A stretch of 24,229 nucleotides of DNA from assembly GCA_031293105.1 (NCBI GenBank), contig JAUMSA010000290.1:1-24229 (forward strand), written 5' to 3'. Shown piece by piece: positions 14,374-20,810 of this stretch (position 1 is its first letter; the number at the start of each line of letters is the position of its first letter). Made by a program: the position numbers and the translations under genes. The DNA is from Butyricicoccus sp. (GTDB lineage Bacteria; Bacillota; Clostridia; Oscillospirales; Butyricicoccaceae). Under the pieces are notes generated by a model. The model saw nothing but the letters and a program-made list of their open reading frames with translations. It did not search any database and was not told the origin of the DNA.

Positions 14374-15293
14374 GGCGCCGCCTCCCCTGTTTGCAGCGCA
14401 ATGGGAATCGTGCGCTGCACCGGTGTCGCCGGGTCGTCCAGCAGGTGCAGGGCCGCATGGGCGGTTTCATGGGCCAGTTCCGCATTGTCGCACCGCGCGA
14501 CGAGGGCGATTTCGCCCCGTTCCCGGCAGGCCTGCACCTCGTCCCCGCCGCCAAAGACGCACAGCTGGACATCCACCCCCGGCCGCAGCCCTTGGGCATT
14601 CAGGTAATCGATGGCCCCCAGGGCCATGGCGTCGTTCTGGCAGAGCACCAACGTGATGCCCGTGTATGCCTGCTCAAAAATCTCCATGATCTCATACCCG
14701 CGCGAGCGCAGAAAATCACCGCACAGGCTGTATTTAAGCGTCGTCCGGGTGCCCTCAAAGCCCTCCCGAAAGCCGCGCGCGATCTCCTGCGCACTCGACG
14801 CATTGAGGGTACCGTATAATTCGGCGGCCACAGTATACCCCTGGGTGGACAAATAGGCTGCCGCCTGCCGGGCGGCTTTGCGGTAGTCGAAAGTCACGCA
14901 GCCGGCCAGCCCTTCGGTCTGGGTCAGCGACTTGTCCACCGCAAGCACCGGAATCCCGGCCTGCTCGGCCTCATGCAGCACGTTTTCCCAGCCGCTCTGC
15001 ACAATGGGCGAAAAGACAATCACGTCGGCGCGGTAAACAATCAATGCGCGGATGGCGTCGATCTGCGCCTGCTGGGTGCGCTCGGTGCGCAGCACCATGC
15101 GGTCAAACCCGTGTGCCTGCGCCTGGGCTTCCAAAAGCCGGTACTGCTCGTCCTTCCAGTCGTCCTCGGATGCCGTGCATACAATGCCCATCACAGGTGC
15201 TTGTTCGGTCGTCTGTGCAGGACGGCCGCACAGCCCGATGGCTGCCACCGTACACAGTAGTAAAAACAGACAGCCGACCAGCCTTTTCCGCAT
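14370..15293 (-). CDS. RbsB/XylF-type (class I) sugar-binding sensor protein
   Basis: A 307-residue secreted or membrane-tethered protein. It has a basic start, then a hydrophobic core (LVGCLFLLLCTVAAIGLCG, residues 5-23). The Cys there lacks a normal lipobox residue at -1, so it may be a plain signal or an N-terminal anchor. The remainder is a two-lobed Peripla_BP_4 fold: VMGIVCTASEDDW--EQYRLLEAQAQAHGFD, IDAIRALIVYRADVIVFSPI, AGIPVLAVDKSL, VTFDYRKAARQAAAYL, and CQNDAMALGAIDYLNAQGLRPGVDVQLCVFGGGDE. Such proteins bind pentoses, hexoses or autoinducer-2. No transporter genes adjoin it; it is the first gene of a kinase/regulator operon with ATGA overlap, as in XylF-LytS-YesN sensing systems. ATG 15293 is preferred over GTG 15302 because AAGGGGG directly abuts the GTG. 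Confidence 0.88.
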   Translation of the reverse strand: MRKRLVGCLFLLLCTVAAIGLCGRPAQTTEQAPVMGIVCTASEDDWKDEQYRLLEAQAQAHGFDRMVLRTERTQQAQIDAIRALIVYRADVIVFSPIVQSGWENVLHEAEQAGIPVLAVDKSLTQTEGLAGCVTFDYRKAARQAAAYLSTQGYTVAAELYGTLNASSAQEIARGFREGFEGTRTTLKYSLCGDFLRSRGYEIMEIFEQAYTGITLVLCQNDAMALGAIDYLNAQGLRPGVDVQLCVFGGGDEVQACRERGEIALVARCDNAELAHETAHAALHLLDDPATPVQRTIPIALQTGEAAP

Positions 15294-15302
15294 GCGGTAC
15301 AC

Positions 15303-15418
15303 CCCCTTCTAAGTACCTACTATCTTGCCATGACTTGGCCCCGATTGCAAGACTCCTGCACACGATTTTGGCAGGTCAGAAAGGAGTGTAAATCTTGTAA
15401 AAAGACGGCAGGGATAAA
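15303..15418. other. Divergent intergenic region, binding-protein side
   Basis: This is the upstream region of the binding-protein/kinase/regulator operon. A weak minus-strand candidate promoter is TTGCAA with CAAGAT 17 bp later, 29-57 bases before the start, but the -10 match is poor (3 of 6). No other structure is evident. Confidence 0.3.
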
Positions 15419-15447
15419 TTGCGCGCACATACATCCCATGGTACAAT
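15419..15447 (+). promoter_or_regulatory. Promoter for the HD-GYP gene
   Basis: TTGCGC (15419-15424), a 17-bp spacer and TACAAT (15442-15447) preceded by TGG (extended -10). The expected transcript start near 15454 leaves a leader of about 160 nt. The same -35 and the TGG extension recur before the paralogous GGDEF-EAL gene on the minus strand. Confidence 0.7.
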
Positions 15448-15453
15448 ACAGAT

Positions 15454-15614
15454 AAGGATATTCCCGCCGGGCGCCAGCACCGATCCCCTGCCCATGCGCC
15501 CGGCGGACAAAGACCCCGGCAAGAAGGCATCGCCCTCACGAAAAAGGAGCCGCCCATCCCTCAAAGCTGCCAAACAGCAACCGGCTCCCCCGGAACGTCA
15601 AAGGAAGGTACCAT
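15454..15614 (+). ncRNA. Structured 5' leader of the HD-GYP gene (candidate regulatory RNA)
   Basis: About 160 nt between promoter and start codon. A perfect 11-bp stem joins 15464-15474 to 15496-15506 around a 21-nt loop. A second 7-bp pairing (GGAGCCG 15546-15552 with CGGCTCC 15582-15588) encloses a small GCTG/CAGC hairpin (15567-15579). I could not match it to c-di-GMP-I or any other riboswitch consensus I know. The start-proximal part leaves AAGGAAGG (15600-15608) exposed. Confidence 0.45.
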
Positions 15615-16847
15615 ATGATCGAATTATCCACCGAAAATATTTTTGAAATCACCATCCGCTCGCTCAACCATGTCAATAATCTGTTAGTCGGTCATGGAGA
15701 GCGGGTCGCGTATGGTGTGGCCCGCCTGCTCGAGCGTGACAATCGCTTTACCGAAGATGAAATCTCCCGCATCACCTGGACCGTGCTGTTCCACGATATC
15801 GGCAACTTCCACAAGGCCGATATCTGGAATCTGGCACAACTGGAAAATGACGAAGACGATTTTCACGCCCGGTATGGCTACATCTTCTTAAAGACCTTTT
15901 TCCCCTTTGCCGAATATGCGCCCATTGTCCGCTACCATCACGCCTCCTATCCCGAAGTGGATCGGGCGCTGACCGATGAAAAATTCAACCATGTCGCCAA
16001 ATACCTCAAACTGGTGGACGCGACCGATCTATATCATGTCAACCATCCGCAGGCCGAACCCGAAGCGGTACAGCACTTTTTTGAAAGTCAGCTGGCGTTT
16101 ATGCCCTTTAAACCAGCGCTGACCCCGCATCCCTTCTTGGAATCATCCGAAGAGATCCACCAGCAAATTCTCAACCGGCTCAAACGCCTGAAGCTCACGA
16201 ACGAGGAAAAACGTGCGCTGCTGCATACGCTGGTGTACTCCATCGACTTCCGTAGCCATTACACCGCTCTGCACTGTTCGATGATGGTACGGGCCAGTGT
16301 GATTTTGGCTGAACTGTGCGGTCTGTCGGAAGAAGAACGCGAAGCAGTCTATCTGGGCGCTTTTCTGCACGACCTAGGCAAGATCGCCATTCCGATTAAG
16401 ATTTTGGAATCCCCCGATAAGTTGAGCCCGCAACAGTGGGAGATCATGAAATCGCATGTAACCATCACCGAGGAGATTTTAAAGGGCTGTGTCAGTGACG
16501 AAGTGCTGCAAATCGCCATCCGCCATCACGAAACACTCAACGGCACCGGTTACCCCTACGGCATTTCCGGCAAGGACCTGACGCTTCCCCAGCGCATTGT
16601 TGCCGTGGGCGATATCGTCAGCGCACTTTCGGAAAAGCGCAGCTATAAACCGGCCTTCCCCATTGAGGAAGTCATGCAGATTTTGCGCGGTATGTGCGAC
16701 GCCGGCAAAATCTGTCCGCATGTATTCCAGGTTCTGTCCGACCACCAGCAGGAGGTTTATCATGCCGTCTTGCAGGCCGGTCAGGATATTGAGGAGACAT
16801 TTGAACGCATCTATATGGAATACTACGACCTGGCGACCGCCCGATAA
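15615..16847 (+). CDS. Tandem-HD / HD-GYP domain phosphodiesterase (c-di-GMP breakdown)
   Basis: A 410-residue cytosolic protein with two HD-type domains. The N-terminal one (about 20-140) has HGERVAYGV, H60-D61 (FHDIGNFHK), HH 108-109 and D135, but after HH it reads ASYPEVD, so it lacks the GYP motif. The C-terminal one (about 205-400) is a full HD-GYP: H220, H252-D253 in HDLGKIAIP, H281, then HHETLNGTGYPYG at 304-316 and D333 in VGDIVSAL. HD-GYP proteins hydrolyse c-di-GMP (or cGAMP) to linear or mononucleotide products using two or three metals. No membrane segment or sensory PAS/GAF domain is visible; the N-terminal HD may be the regulatory or a second catalytic part. The start has AAGGAAGG upstream. 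It is followed, after a promoter, by a GGDEF-EAL/PilZ unit. Confidence 0.93.
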   Translation: MIELSTENIFEITIRSLNHVNNLLVGHGERVAYGVARLLERDNRFTEDEISRITWTVLFHDIGNFHKADIWNLAQLENDEDDFHARYGYIFLKTFFPFAEYAPIVRYHHASYPEVDRALTDEKFNHVAKYLKLVDATDLYHVNHPQAEPEAVQHFFESQLAFMPFKPALTPHPFLESSEEIHQQILNRLKRLKLTNEEKRALLHTLVYSIDFRSHYTALHCSMMVRASVILAELCGLSEEEREAVYLGAFLHDLGKIAIPIKILESPDKLSPQQWEIMKSHVTITEEILKGCVSDEVLQIAIRHHETLNGTGYPYGISGKDLTLPQRIVAVGDIVSALSEKRSYKPAFPIEEVMQILRGMCDAGKICPHVFQVLSDHQQEVYHAVLQAGQDIEETFERIYMEYYDLATAR

Positions 16848-16880
16848 ATCGGAAAACTTTTCCTAAACGGTAAAATTTGC

Positions 16881-16909
16881 GAGACATTTTAGGGTTTTTT
16901 TGGTATAAT
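16881..16909 (+). promoter_or_regulatory. Promoter for the GGDEF-EAL/PilZ unit
   Basis: GAGACA (16881-16886, matching GACA of TTGACA), a 17-bp spacer and TATAAT (16904-16909) preceded by TGG (extended -10). The expected start is near 16916, leaving a leader of about 100 nt. Confidence 0.75.
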
Positions 16910-16942
16910 GAAAATACAGGCATGAAAGGATGAATTTTTCTC

Positions 16943-16976
16943 GCCGGAGACCCGGCTGCTTGGTTGCCGGACCCGG
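16943..16976 (+). promoter_or_regulatory. GC-rich leader with alternative hairpins before the GGDEF-EAL gene
   Basis: GCCGG (16943-16947) can pair with CCGGC (16952-16956). That CCGGC can instead pair with GCCGG (16966-16970), and a further CCGG follows (16973-16976). The pairings exclude each other. They lie between the promoter and the AAAGGAG ribosome site (17002-17008). Confidence 0.3.
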
Positions 16977-17015
16977 TTTTGGCAAAGCGCTATCTACAAC
17001 GAAAGGAGTTTGCAT

Positions 17016-20000
17016 ATGGATTTTATGTGGAGTTTTTTCGAAGATCTCGACGAAATGGTGTATGTTTCGGATATCGATTCCCATACCCTGGTCTATATGA
17101 ATGCGCACCTGCGCCGTACCCTGGGCTATGAGTCCCCGGATGAATACGTCGGAAAAGAATGCTACAAAGTATTGCAGGAAAGTCCGATGCCCTGCTCCTT
17201 TTGCACCAATCACGCTTTAAAGCCTGGAAAATTCCTTTCTTGGACCTATAAAAACCCGGTCATCAATCGGCGCTTTCTGGTCAAAGACAGCATGATCTGT
17301 GTCGATGACAGGCGTTACCGCATTGAAATCGCCATCGATCTTGATGCGGAGGACATGGAACAAGCGACCTACTATTACGCGCACGGCAGCTCCATCCTGA
17401 CCGCCTGCCTGCACAAGGTCTTTTCGACCACCAATCCCGAGAATGCACTGGATAATATGCTCTCTTACATTGGTGAGACCTTTTTATGCGCCCGCGCCTA
17501 TATCTTTGAAATCGATGATATCGGCCGGATGCGCAACACCTACGAATGGTGTGCGCCGGGGGTTGTAGCCCAAAAGGATATTTTGCAAGATGAGTCCTGT
17601 GAAAGCATCAGCAGCTGGATGCAGGAATTTGAGCAGAACAATGTGGTCCTCGTCCGCGACCGGGAAGAGATCGCCCAAAAATATCCGTCCGCCTATGTGT
17701 TTTTAAAATCCCTGGACATTTCCACTTTTGTGGCTGGTCCCATCACCACCGCCGGTCGAGTCACCGGCTTTTTGGGGGTGGATGAACCCAATGAGCAAAT
17801 GTTGAACCTGATTACCCCGCTGCTGAGTGTCATTGGGTATTCGGTTTCGTCACTTTTGCGGCGACGTGATTTGATTCGCCGTCTGCACGAGTTAAGCTAC
17901 CGCGACCAGTTGACCGGGGCGCTTAACCGCAATGCCTTGGCCGAATACTATGAAAAACTGCCCATGCAGTCGGTCGGGGTCATCTATTGCGACATCACGG
18001 GCCTGAAACGGGTTAACGACTCGATCGGCCATCAGGCCGGCGACCTGATGATCTGCCACTGTTACAACCTTATCCGTGAAAACTTGGACACCGACCTCAT
18101 TTACCGCACCGGGGGCGATGAATTCATCGCTCTATGCCCAGACTGCACCAAAGAGGATTTCAAGCAGAGCGTTCGGAAGCTGCGGCGGAAAATTCTGCAA
18201 GATGAATACCACATTGCCGTGGGATACGCCTGGTCAGACCAGCAACCGCTCCACCTGGAAACCCTGACCTCAAGGGCGGATGAGGTCATGTACGAGGACA
18301 AACGCGATTATTACGCGCAAAGCTACATCGTCACCGCAGCCGGCAGCCGCCATCCGACCCATGCCTCGCATTCGGATAAGTCTTTTCACAGCGATTTCCA
18401 GCGTTTTTTGTCAGCAACCTATTGTAATATTGAATCGCTGTTTCAGTCGATTGCCCAAGATAACTCTTCCAGTTATTTTTATTTTGGGGACATGCAGAAG
18501 GATTTGTTCTATATTTCCGACAACATGCGGGAGGATTTCGGGTTTGAAAGCAACGTGGTGCCCGGCCTGCTGCGGGCTTGGGCGCGGCATATCTCCACCC
18601 CGGAATTTCAGAATATGTTTGTGCAGGATATCATGGACATGCTGCAAACCAAGCGCACCTCCCACAACCTCCGCTATCAGGTGCGCGACATCCATGGCAA
18701 CAACAAATGGATTCGCTGTTACGGCATCCTGAAATGGAACGAGGACAAGACCATTCCGCTGTTCTTTTCCGGCCGCATCACCCACCAGGACAACGATTTT
18801 TTGATCGACCCGGTCACCAATCTCCCGCGGGAATATGCCGTATTCACCAGCCTGCAAGAACTGCGCAAAAGTGGCAAACATGCGGTCATTATCGGCTTTA
18901 GCCTGAACAATATCACCGAGATCAACAACACCCGCGGCCGCGCTTATGCCGACCATCTACTGAAAAACATCGCCGATCAGCTCATGGAACAGCTGTCGTG
19001 GAAGATGTCGTTCCACCGGCTGGAAGGCATGCGCTGCATCGCCATTGTCGATCCGGACTGCACCGAGCCCCAGAAAGATCTGGTGCGCCAGATTCGGGAT
19101 ATTGTGCAGAGCTGTTATCTGGAAATGGGTATTTCGGTCCGCCACCCCTGTTCGTTTGGCGTAATGGAGTATCCCTGTGACTCGCTCGAACCCGAAGATA
19201 TTGTGGAAAACATGGTGGCGCTTATCAAAGTGGCCCGGCATGACACCAAGCAACTGTACGTGGATTATTCCTTGCAGAATATCAAGCAGATCAAGCAGAT
19301 CGCCAACATGGCACTGGCGCTCAACCAGGACGTGCTGCATGGTATGGAGCATTTCCGCATTGTCATCCAACCTGTTGTTTCGGCCAAGGATGGTAAGATC
19401 ATCGGCGGCGAGACCCTGCTGCGCTGGACGTTTCAGGATAAGGATATCCCCCCTTCGGTCTTTATTCCGATTCTGGAAAAGGAAAACATGATGCATATTG
19501 TCGGGCGCTGGGTCTTTGAAAAGGCTGTATCCAGCTGCTTGCGCTGTATCGCTTATGACCCGGACTTCTACCTCACCTTTAACGTCAGTCTGCATCAGCT
19601 TTCCGATACCCAGTTCGTCGATTTTATGCATGAAACACTGCATAAATACCGGCTTCGTGGCACCCATCTGGTGGCCGAACTGACCGAAAGCTGTCTGGAT
19701 GAGCAGCCGGAAAAACTGACCGGCTTTGTGGAATGCTGCAACCAGATGGGCATGCGCGTTGCGCTCGACGACTTCGGCAGCGGCTATTCCTCGCTGCGCA
19801 TGCTGCTGCAATACCCGTCCAGCATTATCAAATTGGACCGCTCCCTGTTACAGGAAATCACAAAATCCGATGAAAAGATGCACTTTATCCGCAGTATCGT
19901 CTATGCCTGCCACCAGTTCGGCAAGCAGGTCTGCATGGAAGGCGTCGAGCGGAAAGATCAAAACGATATCCTTCTGAGCACGGGCTGCGACATGATTCAG

Positions 20001-20084
20001 GGCTTTTACTATTACCGCCCCATGGAACTGCCCGCCCTCTATCGGCTACTCAGTGAACATATTCCTTCGTACTCCCCCCAATAA
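17016..20084 (+). CDS. PAS-GAF-GGDEF-PAS-GGDEF*-EAL bifunctional c-di-GMP enzyme
   Basis: A 1022-residue soluble protein, no membrane helix. In order: PAS (about 8-95) with CYKVLQ...PCSFC cysteines; GAF-like domain (about 120-290); GGDEF (about 295-425) with intact GGDEF at 366-370 and SYRDQLTGALNRNAL; PAS-like domain (about 450-585, FYFGDMQKDLFYISDNMREDFGF, RYQVRDIHGNNKWIRCYG); a second GGDEF-fold (about 590-740, DPVTNLPREY) where the signature is replaced by LEGMRCIAIV, so it should be inactive; and EAL (about 765-1018). The EAL motif reads E799-T-L-L-R, with FNVS, AELTES, DDFGSGYSS, IKLDRSL, MEGVE and Q in IQGFYYYRP, so phosphodiesterase residues are kept. The product-inhibition site (RxxD) reads LDTD. 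The ATG at 17016 has AAAGGAG 7 bases upstream, better than TTG 17010. It is followed at 23 bases by a PilZ gene. Confidence 0.95.
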   Translation: MDFMWSFFEDLDEMVYVSDIDSHTLVYMNAHLRRTLGYESPDEYVGKECYKVLQESPMPCSFCTNHALKPGKFLSWTYKNPVINRRFLVKDSMICVDDRRYRIEIAIDLDAEDMEQATYYYAHGSSILTACLHKVFSTTNPENALDNMLSYIGETFLCARAYIFEIDDIGRMRNTYEWCAPGVVAQKDILQDESCESISSWMQEFEQNNVVLVRDREEIAQKYPSAYVFLKSLDISTFVAGPITTAGRVTGFLGVDEPNEQMLNLITPLLSVIGYSVSSLLRRRDLIRRLHELSYRDQLTGALNRNALAEYYEKLPMQSVGVIYCDITGLKRVNDSIGHQAGDLMICHCYNLIRENLDTDLIYRTGGDEFIALCPDCTKEDFKQSVRKLRRKILQDEYHIAVGYAWSDQQPLHLETLTSRADEVMYEDKRDYYAQSYIVTAAGSRHPTHASHSDKSFHSDFQRFLSATYCNIESLFQSIAQDNSSSYFYFGDMQKDLFYISDNMREDFGFESNVVPGLLRAWARHISTPEFQNMFVQDIMDMLQTKRTSHNLRYQVRDIHGNNKWIRCYGILKWNEDKTIPLFFSGRITHQDNDFLIDPVTNLPREYAVFTSLQELRKSGKHAVIIGFSLNNITEINNTRGRAYADHLLKNIADQLMEQLSWKMSFHRLEGMRCIAIVDPDCTEPQKDLVRQIRDIVQSCYLEMGISVRHPCSFGVMEYPCDSLEPEDIVENMVALIKVARHDTKQLYVDYSLQNIKQIKQIANMALALNQDVLHGMEHFRIVIQPVVSAKDGKIIGGETLLRWTFQDKDIPPSVFIPILEKENMMHIVGRWVFEKAVSSCLRCIAYDPDFYLTFNVSLHQLSDTQFVDFMHETLHKYRLRGTHLVAELTESCLDEQPEKLTGFVECCNQMGMRVALDDFGSGYSSLRMLLQYPSSIIKLDRSLLQEITKSDEKMHFIRSIVYACHQFGKQVCMEGVERKDQNDILLSTGCDMIQGFYYYRPMELPALYRLLSEHIPSYSPQ

Positions 20085-20107
20085 TACATAGGAAAGGATT
20101 GGACTCC

Positions 20108-20767
20108 ATGCAAGATTACAAGGAACTCGTTGAGGATTATATGGGCGCCTCGTGCGAAGTTTTGAAATTGGATAATCAGCTTTTGTTTGCGGGTGCGCTT
20201 CATTCTTACGACGATGACCGCGATGAATTGACCGTTTCTCTGCGCAAGGGGATGGAAACGCCGCAAGGCATCATTTACAACACCCCGGTCAAGCTGCATG
20301 TCCAAACCAGTCCATCCCAGGGGAATGTCCTTTTGCTCTACGGTCTGGTCACCCGCTGCGCAGCTGATTTTTGGAAAATTGCACTCAAGCAGACCTTCTC
20401 CTGCGCCGAGCGGCGCAGCAGCTTCCGGCAGGCCATCTCCATTCCGGCGATGGTTGCCCGGGCCAGTGACCCGGATGCCACCGAAGTCCCTTGTAAAACC
20501 ATGGATGTCAGTCTGACCGGCCTACGGTTTTGCAACCAAGAAGTCTATGAAAAAGGCGAGCATCTGATGATTTCTTCCCTTCAGTTCTCCCCGGGTGGCT
20601 GGCCGCACGCATTTCCCTGCACCGTACAGCGGGTGCAGCAGATCGAGTCCGGTTCCGCTCCGCTGTTTGCATATGGATGCAGCTTTGACAAGATCACCGA
20701 GCGGCAGGAAGACCGCTTGTTCCAGGACCTGTTCGCCCTGCAAGTAAAAACCGTCAATCGCAAATAA
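20108..20767 (+). CDS. PilZ-domain c-di-GMP receptor (YcgR/YpfA-like)
   Basis: A 219-residue protein with a YcgR-like N-terminal beta domain (about 5-95, CEVLKLDNQLLFAGALHSYDDDRDELTVSL) and a C-terminal PilZ domain (about 97-215). The c-di-GMP binding residues are visible: R103-x3-R107 within ERRSSFRQ and D133-x-S135-x2-G138 within MDVSLTGLRF. Proteins of this two-domain type couple c-di-GMP to flagellar braking, exopolysaccharide or secretion; which one cannot be told here, since no such genes are in the window. ATG 20108 is preferred: AAAGG lies about 10 bases upstream and touches the alternative TTG 20099. With a 23-base gap to the GGDEF-EAL gene and one shared promoter, enzyme and receptor are probably made together. 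A strong terminator follows. Confidence 0.9.
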   Translation: MQDYKELVEDYMGASCEVLKLDNQLLFAGALHSYDDDRDELTVSLRKGMETPQGIIYNTPVKLHVQTSPSQGNVLLLYGLVTRCAADFWKIALKQTFSCAERRSSFRQAISIPAMVARASDPDATEVPCKTMDVSLTGLRFCNQEVYEKGEHLMISSLQFSPGGWPHAFPCTVQRVQQIESGSAPLFAYGCSFDKITERQEDRLFQDLFALQVKTVNRK

Positions 20768-20770
20768 ACA

Positions 20771-20807
20771 AAAGCTGGAGCAATCCAAAATGGATTGCTC
20801 CAGCTTT
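20771..20807. terminator. Strong bidirectional terminator between convergent c-di-GMP genes
   Basis: A perfect 16-bp stem (20771-20786 with 20792-20807) around loop AAAAT, flanked by A-run and T-run so that it works for both the PilZ unit and the minus-strand GGDEF-EAL gene. Confidence 0.92.
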
Positions 20808-20810
20808 TTA

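Noticed and set aside
15419..15646. Small plus-strand open frame across the HD-GYP leader
   Set aside because: It starts at the promoter itself, lacks a ribosome site and has low-complexity P/R/K composition. The stretch is better read as an RNA leader.
16850..16874. Terminator after the HD-GYP gene
   Set aside because: Only a short AT-rich GGAAA/TTTCC pairing with a 3-base loop is present and no T-run follows, so termination there is doubtful and readthrough into the GGDEF-EAL unit is possible.
15454..17015. c-di-GMP-I or -II riboswitches before the c-di-GMP genes
   Set aside because: I looked for the GGCAAACC, GGGACGCAAAGCC and GGTAGC-type blocks in all three leaders. Only fragments such as GGCAAAGC occur, not in the right order or pairing.
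18957..19811. Minus-strand open frame inside the plus-strand GGDEF-EAL gene, and its counterpart at 21753-23144 (+) inside the paralogue
   Set aside because: Both are mirror images of the same duplicated coding sequence, so their resemblance to each other only reflects the paralogy of the real genes.
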